Source of the DNA: Microbacterium invictum
GTDB lineage: Bacteria; Actinomycetota; Actinomycetes; Actinomycetales; Microbacteriaceae
Reading direction: 5' to 3'
NCBI RefSeq assembly: GCF_014197265.1
Contig: NZ_JACIFH010000001.1
Location: forward strand, 3,472,001 to 3,536,000
Length of the DNA: 64,000 nt
Part shown: one piece after another, positions 31,404 to 39,418 of the stretch
How the letters are laid out: each line of letters opens with the position of its first letter
How positions within the stretch are numbered: the first letter of the stretch is position 1
Translations under genes and position numbers: made by a program
The notes under the pieces: model-generated
Told to the model about the DNA's origin: nothing
Database searches by the model: none
What the model saw: only the letters and a program-made list of their open reading frames with translations

Positions 31404-34286
31404 ATGACTGTCGTCGAACGGGCCGCGTCGTCGCCCGATACCGATCCGGCGGCGGATGCCGCCGGGCCGCGCCCCGGCACGGTCAAGGACCGGTCGCGCA
31501 CCGCGGGCTGGCGCGTCGCCGGTCGGCTCGCCTACCGGCAGGTGCGGCGGACATGGGTCTCATCGCTGCTGATCATGATCCTCATCGCGCTCCCGATCGC
31601 CGGTATGTCCGCGGTCGCGGTTTATGTCGACAGCATGCTGGCAACGCCCGCCGAGAAGGCCGACGTCGAACTCGGACAGATGGAGGCGTGGGTCGAGCCG
31701 GCGGGCGTGCCCGACTCGGGTTTCTGGCAGGCGCCCGAATTCCCGTGGTGGACCGGCTACGGGACCTCCAACACGGGGGAGATCCCAGACGGGGAGATCC
31801 CTGTCGATCCACTCGCCGCGCTGCCCGCGGGCACCGAGACCGTTGCGGTGTCGACTGGACAGACGCGCATCGAGACGGCCACCGGAATCGCCGCGGTTCC
31901 GGCGTGGGCGGGGCCGGTCTGGAATCCCGGGTTCGCCGGCCGGTTCGATGTCGTCGAAGGCCGCGCCCCGGCGACTGCGAACGAGGTCTGGGTGACCACC
32001 GCGACCCTGGCGCGTACTGGCAGCACCATCGGCGGCGTGCTCGCCCTCGCCGATTCGGAAGACGAACTCACGATTGTGGGTACCTTCGACGCCGCGGAAC
32101 TGCCCGACGCCGACAGCGCGGTCGCCTTCTTCGACCTCGAGCGGCTCGGTGCCACCCGCTGGTACCTTCCCGACCTCGCGCTGAGCTGGACCGACGTCCA
32201 AGCGCTCAACGAGCAGGGCATCGTCGCGTATTCGCGTGAGGTGGTGCTCGACCCGCCCCCGTTCGACCTGCCCGACGGCAGCACGATGGTCGACGGAGCG
32301 ACGCAGCAGCTCTACAGCATGCTGGCGCTCGTCGGAGGGCTCGCGGCGGGCGGGGTGGCTGCCGGCTACATGGTCGTCATGCTGGCCGGCGCCGCCTTCG
32401 CCGTCAGCGCTCGCCGCCAGCAGCGGTCGCTGGCAATCGCGGCGAGCGTGGGGGCGGATGCCAGAGACCTGCGCCGCACGGTGCGCCTGCAGGGAACCGT
32501 CCTGGGGCTTATCGCCGGCCTGCTGGGCGTCGCCGTCGGCATCGGGCTGGCCGCCCTCGTCATGCGCCTCGTCGACAACGGATCGGCCTCGATGTTCTGG
32601 GGCTTCCACGTGCCGTGGCCGCTGCTGGTCGGCATTCTCGTGTTCGCCGTTCTCGTGGGGACCGTTTCGGCGCTGATGCCGGCGCGCGGGGTGGCCAAGT
32701 CCGACACGATCAGCGCGCTGCGTGGCGCGCGCCGGCCGCAGAAGGTCACGGCATCGCGTCCGCTGTGGGGATCGCTTCTCATTCTCGTGGGCGTGGCGAT
32801 CACGATCGTGTGCGGTATCGCCGCCGCGGCGGTCACGGTCAACGACGACATCGCGTGGGACTCGCCGCTGCGATGGATGCCGACCATCGGCATCATCGGC
32901 GGGCCCATCCTCGCGCAGCTCGGCATCGTCCTGTCGGGGCGGTGGTTGCTCTGGCTCGCATCGCGGGCGCTGTCCAAACTCGGTGTCGCCGCGCGGATCG
33001 CGTCGCGGGATGCCGTGGCCAACGGTGCCCGCACCGTACCGGCGTTCGCGGCGATCGGAGCCACGGTGTTCGTGGGCGTGTTCGCCGTCGGGCTGGGCAC
33101 CATGGCGACTGGTCAGGCGGCCCGTGCCTGGCACTACAACGCCCCGGTGGGCACTGCCATCGCCACGCTGTATGGGCCCGGTCCGGAACGATTCACCGCC
33201 GAGCAGGCCGGTCAGGCTGCTGCTGCGGCTACGAATGTCCTCGACGAAGTCGGAGCGACCGCGACCGTGACCGTGGATCGACAGTCGCCGTACTGGGCCG
33301 AGACCGAGACAGATATCCCTGAGGACCTGGTGCGCGCCACCGTCCTCACCCCCGAGCGCAGCCTGCTCGATCCAGACAGCCTCGACTACTGGGATTACTC
33401 CGAGCTCAGCGATCCGACGAACAACATCGCGGTGATCGATGCCGACGGCATCGAGGTGGCGACCGGCGTCCGACTCGACGCCACGCAGCGCGCCGCATAC
33501 GAGAACGGCGCGGCCCTCGTCACTGACGCCGCGATGGCCACCGATGACACGATCGAGGTCGGTGCATGGACCGAGCGGGAGTGGATCTTCGGCGGAGCTC
33601 CGGGGAACGTCTTCCAGCCCCAGGCCGGCGACCACCCGGTCGCCGCGCCACAGTGGGACCGAACCCTCGACGCGATCGTCGTCGACGCGCCGGACCAGGC
33701 CGTACTCATCGCGATTGCGCCGGCGACGGCCGTCTCACTCGATCTGGACGTCCTGCCGAGGGTCGTGTTCGGCACGATACCCGGGACGGCGACCCTTGAC
33801 ACCATCGATCGTCTTCAGGAGCTGAGTGAAGGGGCCTCGACGCCGGAGTATTCGATGTCTGCGTGGATTGAGACGGGACCACCGGGTGCCGAGGCGTGGC
33901 TGGTGCCGTTGCTGGCAGCGATCGCCGTCCTCGTGCTCGGTGCGAGCGCCGTCGCCCTCGGGCTCGCCCGCTTCGAACGCCGTCCCGACGACGCGACACT
34001 CTCCGCGGTGGGAGGCACGACGCGGCTGCGCCGGGCCATCGGATTCTGGCAGGGGCTCGTGATCGCCGGATTCGGAACCTTCGCGGGCGCGACAGCGGGA
34101 ATCCTCCCGCCGATCGGCTTCTGGCTGCAATCGCAGACCGCCCCGCAGGGCCCGATGGAACTGGCCGACATCCCCTGGTGGCTGCTGCTCGCTCTCGCCA
34201 TCGGCCTGCCGCTCGTGATCGCGCTCGTGAACTGGATCGTGCCGCCCCGGCATCCCGATCTCACCCGGCGCACCGCGATCGCCTGA
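31404..34286 (+). CDS. FtsX-like permease of an ABC exporter
   Basis: A 960-residue membrane protein. One membrane segment near residue 50 (WVSSLLIMILIALPIAGMSAVAVYV) is followed by a periplasmic region, then an FtsX domain with three segments at about residues 300-430, further segments near 460-540, a second large extracellular domain (about 570-820) and a final FtsX domain at the C-terminus. This double-FtsX layout is typical of large actinobacterial permeases that export peptides, lipids or antimicrobials or act as sensor-type detox pumps. Its ATPase and a PadR repressor are upstream. The transported compound is unknown. Confidence 0.88.
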   Translation: MTVVERAASSPDTDPAADAAGPRPGTVKDRSRTAGWRVAGRLAYRQVRRTWVSSLLIMILIALPIAGMSAVAVYVDSMLATPAEKADVELGQMEAWVEPAGVPDSGFWQAPEFPWWTGYGTSNTGEIPDGEIPVDPLAALPAGTETVAVSTGQTRIETATGIAAVPAWAGPVWNPGFAGRFDVVEGRAPATANEVWVTTATLARTGSTIGGVLALADSEDELTIVGTFDAAELPDADSAVAFFDLERLGATRWYLPDLALSWTDVQALNEQGIVAYSREVVLDPPPFDLPDGSTMVDGATQQLYSMLALVGGLAAGGVAAGYMVVMLAGAAFAVSARRQQRSLAIAASVGADARDLRRTVRLQGTVLGLIAGLLGVAVGIGLAALVMRLVDNGSASMFWGFHVPWPLLVGILVFAVLVGTVSALMPARGVAKSDTISALRGARRPQKVTASRPLWGSLLILVGVAITIVCGIAAAAVTVNDDIAWDSPLRWMPTIGIIGGPILAQLGIVLSGRWLLWLASRALSKLGVAARIASRDAVANGARTVPAFAAIGATVFVGVFAVGLGTMATGQAARAWHYNAPVGTAIATLYGPGPERFTAEQAGQAAAAATNVLDEVGATATVTVDRQSPYWAETETDIPEDLVRATVLTPERSLLDPDSLDYWDYSELSDPTNNIAVIDADGIEVATGVRLDATQRAAYENGAALVTDAAMATDDTIEVGAWTEREWIFGGAPGNVFQPQAGDHPVAAPQWDRTLDAIVVDAPDQAVLIAIAPATAVSLDLDVLPRVVFGTIPGTATLDTIDRLQELSEGASTPEYSMSAWIETGPPGAEAWLVPLLAAIAVLVLGASAVALGLARFERRPDDATLSAVGGTTRLRRAIGFWQGLVIAGFGTFAGATAGILPPIGFWLQSQTAPQGPMELADIPWWLLLALAIGLPLVIALVNWIVPPRHPDLTRRTAIA

Positions 34287-34300
34287 GGTACCGTGACGCA

Positions 34301-34513
34301 ATGAGCACCCGCGACGTCCCGGCCCAGATCGGCGATCTGCCGCCGATCGGCCGACCCGCCAACAGTGCGCTACTGGTAGCCAAGGCCACCACGCTCGCCA
34401 AGGTCGCGGCGGTCGGGCGCCGCCGGCTGCTCGCGATGCACGGGGTGGGGCCGAAGGCCGTCGGCATCCTCGAGGCGGCGGCTGCGGAGCGCGGTATCTC
34501 CTTCGCACCGTGA
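34301..34513 (+). CDS. Small helix-hairpin-helix protein
   Basis: A 70-residue protein whose C-terminal half, RRLLAMHGVGPKAVGILEAAAAERG split over two helices, is a helix-hairpin-helix motif with the GVGPKA hairpin that contacts DNA backbone. The N-terminal part is PIGRPANSALLVAKATTLAKV. Small HhH proteins like this are conserved in actinobacteria, with no assigned role. ATG at 34301 is 14 bp after the permease stop. Confidence 0.72.
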   Translation: MSTRDVPAQIGDLPPIGRPANSALLVAKATTLAKVAAVGRRRLLAMHGVGPKAVGILEAAAAERGISFAP

Positions 34514-34524
34514 TCGGCGCTGGG

Positions 34525-34530
34525 TACGCT
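34525..34530 (+). promoter_or_regulatory. -10 element of a probable leaderless promoter
   Basis: TACGCT at 34525-34530 followed by exactly 6 nt before the ATG at 34537, the spacing expected if transcription starts at the A of the start codon. There is no usable ribosome site, since GGAG abuts the ATG. Confidence 0.5.
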
Positions 34531-34536
34531 CGGAGC

Positions 34537-35379
34537 ATGGCTGCAGACCTGCTGATCACACCCACCGAACTCGACGCGCTGCTTCGCTCAGCCGCGCCGC
34601 CGCGGGTCCTCGATGTGCGGTGGCGCCTCGACGCCCCCGACGGGAGTGAGCAGTACCGCGAGGGTCACATTCCCTCGGCGGTATACGTGAGCCTCGACCA
34701 TGACCTGGCCGCGCACGGCGATCCGCGCGACGGGCGGCATCCCCTGCCCGATCCAGGTGACCTGCAGGCAGCGGCACGGCGATGGGGTGTGAACGATGGC
34801 GACTCGGTGGTCGTGTACGACGACTGGCAGTCCTTCGCCGCCGCGCGGACGTGGTGGGCGCTGATGGATGCCGGTGTCGCCGACGTCCGCGTGCTGGACG
34901 GCGGACTCGGCGCGTGGCGTGCCGCCGGGCTGCCGCTCGAGACCGGCGACGAAGAGGTCGCACTGGGCACGGTCACGCTCGAGTCCGGACATCTGCCGCG
35001 ACTCGACATCGACGCGGCCGCGGCGCTGCCGGCGCGTGGCCTGCTGCTGGACGTGCGGGCAGGCGAGCGGTACCGCGGCGAGAGCGAGCCGATGGACCCT
35101 CGCGCCGGTCACATCCCGGGAGCGGTGAATGCGCCGGCGGTCGACAACATGGACGACTCGGGCCGCTTCCTCGACCCGGAGACGCTGCGCGCGCGGTTTG
35201 CCCAGATCGGCGCGACACCGGGCACGGCAGTCGGCGTGTACTGCGGGTCCGGGGTCAGCGCGGCACACGCCGCGATCGCACTGCGGCTGGCCGGCGTCGA
35301 CGCGGCGCTGTACGCGGGGTCGTGGAGCCAGTGGTCGAACCATCCGGACCGCCCCGTTGCCACCGGTGGCGAGGCATAA
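34537..35379 (+). CDS. Sulfurtransferase, two-domain rhodanese
   Basis: A 280-residue tandem rhodanese, a clear paralog of the protein at 2094: shared VLDVRWRLDxPDG start, WGVNDGDSVVVYDD inactive domain and catalytic loop YCGSGVSAAHAAIAL (Cys about residue 231), with a nearly identical YAGSWSQWS ending. The CGSGV loop indicates a thiosulfate/3-mercaptopyruvate-type enzyme. A GTG at 34510 overlapping the previous stop is possible, but the ATG at 34537 aligns with the paralog and has a -10 element in leaderless position. The convergent MFS gene ends 4 bp after its stop. Confidence 0.9.
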   Translation: MAADLLITPTELDALLRSAAPPRVLDVRWRLDAPDGSEQYREGHIPSAVYVSLDHDLAAHGDPRDGRHPLPDPGDLQAAARRWGVNDGDSVVVYDDWQSFAAARTWWALMDAGVADVRVLDGGLGAWRAAGLPLETGDEEVALGTVTLESGHLPRLDIDAAAALPARGLLLDVRAGERYRGESEPMDPRAGHIPGAVNAPAVDNMDDSGRFLDPETLRARFAQIGATPGTAVGVYCGSGVSAAHAAIALRLAGVDAALYAGSWSQWSNHPDRPVATGGEA

Positions 35380-35383
35380 GCAC

Positions 35384-36691
35384 TCAGCGCAGCTCGAACT
35401 GCTTCGCGTGCGCGGCCCAGCCGGCCTCGCTGGGCAGCGCGCGCAGGGCCCTGTTGCCGATGGCGAGCACGACCGCGACCGCGCACAGCCCCGCCGCGAA
35501 CAAAATCGTGTTCGGACGGCCGAAGTACGCCAGACCGACCCCCGCGATGAGCGGGGCGAGGGGCATCGCCCCCATGCCGAGCACTCCGGCAGCGCTGTTC
35601 GCGCGCCCGAGCAGCTGGGTCGGGGTCGCGACCATGAAGTAGCCCATCAGCGAGGCGTTCAGCGCCGGCACGAGGAAGACCGCGGCCCCGAGCGTCGCCA
35701 CGATTCCCCACGGGTTCTCGATCATCGAGACGACGGCGGCACCCGCCGTCGCGACCGTCAGGCCGACGATCGTCAGGATGCCGGCGCCGAACCGGGGGAC
35801 GAGCGCCGGGGCGATCAGCGCGCCGACCAGCATGACCACGCCCAGCCCCGACGAGACCCACCCGATCGTGAGCGCTGAGTGGCCCGACTGCTGCAGTGAA
35901 TAGATCACCGTCGTGGTCACCGCGCTGAAGCCGAGGTTGACGATCGTGACGATCACGAGGATCCCGCCCAGATCCGGGCGCGAGAAGAGCCACCGGAATC
36001 CTTCACGGATCTCCGCCCAGGCGTTCGGCGTGGACGGGGTGGATGCCGCGGCATCCACTTCTCCGGCAACGGGACCGTCGACGATCCCGGCCCGACGGGC
36101 AGAGCGACGCAGTGCGACCGTCGTGATCGCGGAGACGGCGTAGCAGGCGGTCATGACGGCGCCCACGAGCCAGGCACCGACGGCGAGCAGGGCGCCGCCG
36201 ATCGGGCCGCCGGCGAGCTGGAGCACGGCATCGCGACCCTGGTTCGCCGCCTGCGCGCGCCCCATCGTCTCGGCGGGGACCAGTTCTTTCAGTGCGCTCT
36301 CGCTGGCCGGCTCGTAGAGTCCCGCGCGGATCATGAGCAGCACCTCGGCGAGCAGGATCGTCGTGAACGCCAGGGCGTCGCCGAGGATGAGCAGCGTGAA
36401 GCCTCCGGCCAGCACCGCACCGGTGAGGGCGCCGATCAGCATGAGGCCGATGCGTCCGTGCCGGTCGGCGAGGACACCGCCGTACAGCGTGACGATCAGG
36501 CGGACGACCTGGCCGACAGCGGCGATGACACCCGCCTGTACCGGATCCTCTGTCACGAAGAGGGCGATCAGCGGGATCGCGAAGTTCGCGAGGCTGCCGC
36601 TGAGCCCCTTGCTGGTGTCGCTGATCAGCCACAGCACGTAGCGGGTATTGCGCCACAGGCTCGTGCGCGGCGCGGAGGTCACGGTCGTCAT
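35384..36691 (-). CDS. MFS transporter (probable drug exporter)
   Basis: A 435-residue major facilitator with about 12 hydrophobic segments. YGGVLADRHGRIGLMLIGA is the A-like motif after TM2 and RAGLYEPASESALKELVPAETMGRAQAANQGRD the loop after TM4-5 typical of the enterobactin-exporter/MdtG-like MFS group. The ATG at 36691 is chosen over upstream residues MRNCSCASILIS, which arise from the operator region. It is divergent from an ArsR regulator with three TTGCGCAA-type operators in the shared gap, so it is most likely an exporter induced by a compound that this ArsR senses. Confidence 0.9.
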   Translation of the reverse strand: MTTVTSAPRTSLWRNTRYVLWLISDTSKGLSGSLANFAIPLIALFVTEDPVQAGVIAAVGQVVRLIVTLYGGVLADRHGRIGLMLIGALTGAVLAGGFTLLILGDALAFTTILLAEVLLMIRAGLYEPASESALKELVPAETMGRAQAANQGRDAVLQLAGGPIGGALLAVGAWLVGAVMTACYAVSAITTVALRRSARRAGIVDGPVAGEVDAAASTPSTPNAWAEIREGFRWLFSRPDLGGILVIVTIVNLGFSAVTTTVIYSLQQSGHSALTIGWVSSGLGVVMLVGALIAPALVPRFGAGILTIVGLTVATAGAAVVSMIENPWGIVATLGAAVFLVPALNASLMGYFMVATPTQLLGRANSAAGVLGMGAMPLAPLIAGVGLAYFGRPNTILFAAGLCAVAVVLAIGNRALRALPSEAGWAAHAKQFELR

Positions 36692-36705
36692 GCTGATCAG
36701 GATAG

Positions 36706-36741
36706 ATGCGCAAGAACAATTGCGCAACTACTATTGCGCAA
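36706..36741. promoter_or_regulatory. Three ArsR-type operators at exact 14-bp spacing
   Basis: ATGCGCAA (36706-36713), TTGCGCAA (36720-36727) and TTGCGCAA (36734-36741), all with the palindromic TGCGCA core, repeat every 14 bp in the 75-bp gap between the divergent MFS and ArsR genes. The third unit overlaps the -35 region of the arsR promoter. Confidence 0.75.
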
Positions 36742-36754
36742 TTTCTGTTGTGGA

Positions 36755-36760
36755 TATGAT
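36755..36760 (+). promoter_or_regulatory. -10 element of the leaderless arsR-type promoter
   Basis: TATGAT at 36755-36760 ends 6 nt before the ATG at 36767, with no ribosome site, so transcription should start at the start codon. TTGCGC at 36734-36739 is a possible -35 (15-bp spacer) inside the third operator. Confidence 0.6.
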
Positions 36761-36766
36761 CGGCGT

Positions 36767-37369
36767 ATGTCCGAGACCGAGAACGACAGCGCGGGAGCAG
36801 CGGAGAAGCACGACGAGACGTGGATGACGACGGCCATGATGAAGGCGTATTCGCACCCGCTGCGTCGCCAGATCGTGCGGCTCATCGCGCGGCGCGAGTA
36901 CCTCCGTGCGGCCGACATCGCCGAAGCGCTCGACGTGCCGGCCAACAGCGCGAGCTTCCATCTGCGCGTGCTCGCCGAAGCCGGACTCATCGTCGAGGCG
37001 CCCGAGAAGGCGCGCGACCGGCGCGATCGCGTCTGGACGGCGCAGAAGCGCGCGCAGAGCCTCGGCGGCCCCGAGAACCCGGTGACCGACGAAGCCCTCG
37101 GAAACGTGGTGATGCGCGGCTTCGCCGAGGACCACTACGACCTCGTGCGCCGGGTGGTGGCGTGGGCGCCGGAATATGTCTCCGGGCGCGACGTCGTGCC
37201 GAAGGGCAGCTTCGCGCAGCGCAGCATCCGTCTGACCACGGCCGAGTTCGAGCAGGCCATGGAGAAGATCCAGCAGGTGCTGAATGACGCGTCCGATGCG
37301 CACGAAGCCGGCGACGCAGCGGGCAAGCACTGGCAGATCGACATCGTCGCAGCCGACGATACGATCTGA
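36767..37369 (+). CDS. ArsR-type winged-helix regulator
   Basis: A 200-residue regulator with a helix-turn-helix at about residues 20-85 (MMKAYSHPLRRQIVRLI, AADIAEALDVPANSASFHLRVLAEAGLI, the wing KARDRRDRVW). The C-terminal 110 residues form a longer helical effector region (RGFAEDHYDLVRRVVAW, TAEFEQAMEKIQQVL) than in metal-sensing ArsR proteins, and no Cys cluster is present, so an organic ligand is likelier than a metal. The gene is probably leaderless. It is divergent from the MFS gene and flanked by a triple operator. Confidence 0.88.
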   Translation: MSETENDSAGAAEKHDETWMTTAMMKAYSHPLRRQIVRLIARREYLRAADIAEALDVPANSASFHLRVLAEAGLIVEAPEKARDRRDRVWTAQKRAQSLGGPENPVTDEALGNVVMRGFAEDHYDLVRRVVAWAPEYVSGRDVVPKGSFAQRSIRLTTAEFEQAMEKIQQVLNDASDAHEAGDAAGKHWQIDIVAADDTI

Positions 37370-37454
37370 CGCGGCGGCGCGCACCTGGCTACGCTCAGGG
37401 GATGGCCGCCGTGCGTCCCGCGTCTGCTCGCCCCGACCTGACGCGGAGCGCGCG

Positions 37455-37774
37455 GTGAGCGCCCGCTGGGCGGTGCTCGGCGCCGGCGTCATCAGCGGCG
37501 ACTTCGCCACGGCGCTGCCTGCCGCACGGCGGGGCGGATCGAGATCCCGAATGTGTGGGGCAGCCGGACCGAGAGCACGGATGCCGCGATCCTCACCCGC
37601 AGCGACGGCGACGTCGAGACGATCTCCGTGCCGACGGTCAGCCCGGTGGCGGCGGAGGCGGATGCCGTGATCCGCGCGCTGCGCGACGAGCGCGCCGAGG
37701 TGCCCGAGATGCCGTGGGCCGAGACCCGCGCCGTCGCGCGCCTGCTGGAGGGCTGGCTCACCGGCATCCACTGA
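37455..37774 (+). pseudogene. Gfo/Idh/MocA family oxidoreductase, internal deletion
   Basis: The N-terminus is that of an NAD(P)-binding oxidoreductase (ARWAVLGAGVISGDFATALP from GTG 37455). At about 37530 the sequence switches to another frame that continues RIEIPNVWGSRTES and ends with a normal-looking C-terminus (WAETRAVARLLEGWLTGI, stop 37772-37774). Members are about 330 residues long; here only about 25 N-terminal and 80 C-terminal residues remain, in different frames. The middle, including the catalytic domain, has been deleted. A relic of a sugar or inositol dehydrogenase next to the sugar-acid genes. Confidence 0.75.
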
Positions 37775-37800
37775 TCGGCGTCTCGGGCATACTCGTTCGT

Positions 37801-38730
37801 GTGGCTGTAGGCGGGCGAGGACCAGACGGACGGCGTGATGCCCCCGGCATTGTGCTGACGGCGGGGGAGACCATGGCCATGGTCGCGCCGGTCGAGGCCG
37901 TCGGCGTCGAGGATGCCGACCTGTTCCGCGTCGACGCGGGCGGCGCCGAATCGAACGTCGCCGGACACATCGCGGCCCTCGGCCATCACGCGCGCTGGCT
38001 GAGCCGGCTCGGCGACGACGCGCTCGGCCGCCGGCTCGTGGCGCAGCTGGCCGCGCGCGGTATCGACATGTCGGCGGTCCTCGTCGACCCGGCCCACCGC
38101 ACCGGGCTCTACGTCAAGGACCCCGGCCGCGGCGTCCACTACTACCGCGACGACTCGGCGGCCTCGTTCCTCGACGTCGCCGATGCGGATGCCGCCGACC
38201 TCGACGGCGTCGCCATCGTCCACGTCTCGGGCATCACCGCAGCGCTCGGCGGCACGGCGCCGGCGTTTCTCGACCGGCTCATGGCGCGGGCGCGCGCGGC
38301 CGGCGTGCTCGCCAGCTTCGACGTCAACCATCGCGCCGCACTATGGTCTGCGGCATCCGCAGCACCTGTGCTGGCATCGCTGGTCGAGCGCGCCGACCTC
38401 GTGTTCGTCGGCCGAGACGAGGCCGAGACGCTGTGGGGGACCGTCACGCCGGACGACATCCGCACCCGGTTCGCCGGCGTGCCCGAGCTCGTCGTCAAGG
38501 ACGGCGACATCGGAGCGACGGTCTTCGAGCCCGAGGGTGAGACGTTCGTGGCGCCGCCGGCGGTCGACGTCGTCGAAGCCGTCGGAGCCGGCGATGCGTT
38601 CGCAGGCGGCTACCTCGCGGGGCGCCTGAGCGGGGCATCGCCGGAAGACCGCCTCACCGCCGGGCACGCCCGCGCGGCACTCACCCTGCGCACGACCGCC
38701 GACTTCCCCGCCGACGACGCCGAACCGTGA
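37801..38730 (+). CDS. PfkB-family sugar kinase, 2-keto-3-deoxygluconate kinase-like
   Basis: A 309-residue ribokinase-fold kinase. GGAESNVAGHIAALGHHARWLSRLGDDALG (about residues 40-70) is the substrate-binding lid, SFDVNHR and VGRDEAETLWG mid-protein, VVKDGDIGATVF and the catalytic VEAVGAGDAFAGGY near residue 260. This pattern fits KDG kinases. The KDPG aldolase gene follows 51 bp later, completing phosphorylation and cleavage of 2-keto-3-deoxy sugar acids. GTG 37801 is used; there is no clear ribosome site and CATACT lies 7 nt upstream, so it may be leaderless. An ATG at 37873 would cut the first strand. Confidence 0.85.
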   Translation: MAVGGRGPDGRRDAPGIVLTAGETMAMVAPVEAVGVEDADLFRVDAGGAESNVAGHIAALGHHARWLSRLGDDALGRRLVAQLAARGIDMSAVLVDPAHRTGLYVKDPGRGVHYYRDDSAASFLDVADADAADLDGVAIVHVSGITAALGGTAPAFLDRLMARARAAGVLASFDVNHRAALWSAASAAPVLASLVERADLVFVGRDEAETLWGTVTPDDIRTRFAGVPELVVKDGDIGATVFEPEGETFVAPPAVDVVEAVGAGDAFAGGYLAGRLSGASPEDRLTAGHARAALTLRTTADFPADDAEP

Positions 38731-38781
38731 ATCCGTGCCATGACGTGGCACCGGTGCTGACCCGCTGAGGAGAGAGACCCC

Positions 38782-39393
38782 ATGACCGACACCTACTTCG
38801 ATGACCTGTTCGCGGGGGCCCCGCTCATGGCGATCCTGCGCAGCGCCGGAGTCGAGCGCGCCGTGCGCGTGGCGACCAAGGCGTGGGAACTCGGCCTGGA
38901 CTCGGTCGAGGTCACCATCCAGTCGCCGTCCGACATCGACGCGCTGCGCGAAGTGGCGGCGCTCGGCCGCGAGCGCGGCGCCGTCGTCGGCGCGGGCACG
39001 ATCATCGATCCTGCGCAGGTGGCGGTCGCCGCCGAAGCCGGGGCCGGATATCTGGTGTCTCCCGGACTCGACCCCGCCGTCGTGCATGCGGCGCGCGATG
39101 CCGGCATCCCGATCCTTCCCGGTGTCGCGACGCCTTCGGAGGTGCAGCAGGCGGTCTCGCTCGGACTTACCTGGCTGAAGGCGTTCCCGGCGCAGTGGCT
39201 CGGACCCGGCTGGTTCGGGCACATCCGCGGACCGTTCCCGCAGGTGCGGTTCATCGCCACCGGGGGAATGGATGCCGGCAACGCGGCTCAGTTCCTCGAT
39301 GCGGGGGTGCGGGTGGTGGCCGTCGGCTCGGCGCTCGAAGACGAGGCGCAGCTGGTGCAGCTCGCCGCACTGCTGACCGCGCGCCGCGGCTGA
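38782..39393 (+). CDS. eda: 2-keto-3-deoxy-6-phosphogluconate aldolase
   Basis: A 203-residue class I aldolase of the KDPG/KHG family. LMAILRSAGVERAV start, catalytic Glu in VEVTIQSP (about residue 44), GAGTI loop, SPGLDPAV and the Schiff-base Lys in WLKAFPAQWLG (about residue 133), followed by FIATGGM phosphate loop. It splits KDPG into pyruvate and glyceraldehyde 3-phosphate in the cytoplasm. GAGGAGAGA is 7 nt before the ATG. With the kinase upstream it forms the lower part of hexuronate or aldonate breakdown; no uronate isomerase or dehydratase is in the window. Confidence 0.92.
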   Translation: MTDTYFDDLFAGAPLMAILRSAGVERAVRVATKAWELGLDSVEVTIQSPSDIDALREVAALGRERGAVVGAGTIIDPAQVAVAAEAGAGYLVSPGLDPAVVHAARDAGIPILPGVATPSEVQQAVSLGLTWLKAFPAQWLGPGWFGHIRGPFPQVRFIATGGMDAGNAAQFLDAGVRVVAVGSALEDEAQLVQLAALLTARRG

Positions 39394-39418
39394 GGCTCCG
39401 GCACGGCAGACTGTAGGC

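Noticed and set aside
31560..33635. Open frame of 691 codons antisense to the FtsX-like permease
   Set aside because: Arg/His/Gly-rich shadow frame; the plus-strand protein has regular membrane segments and a partner ATPase.
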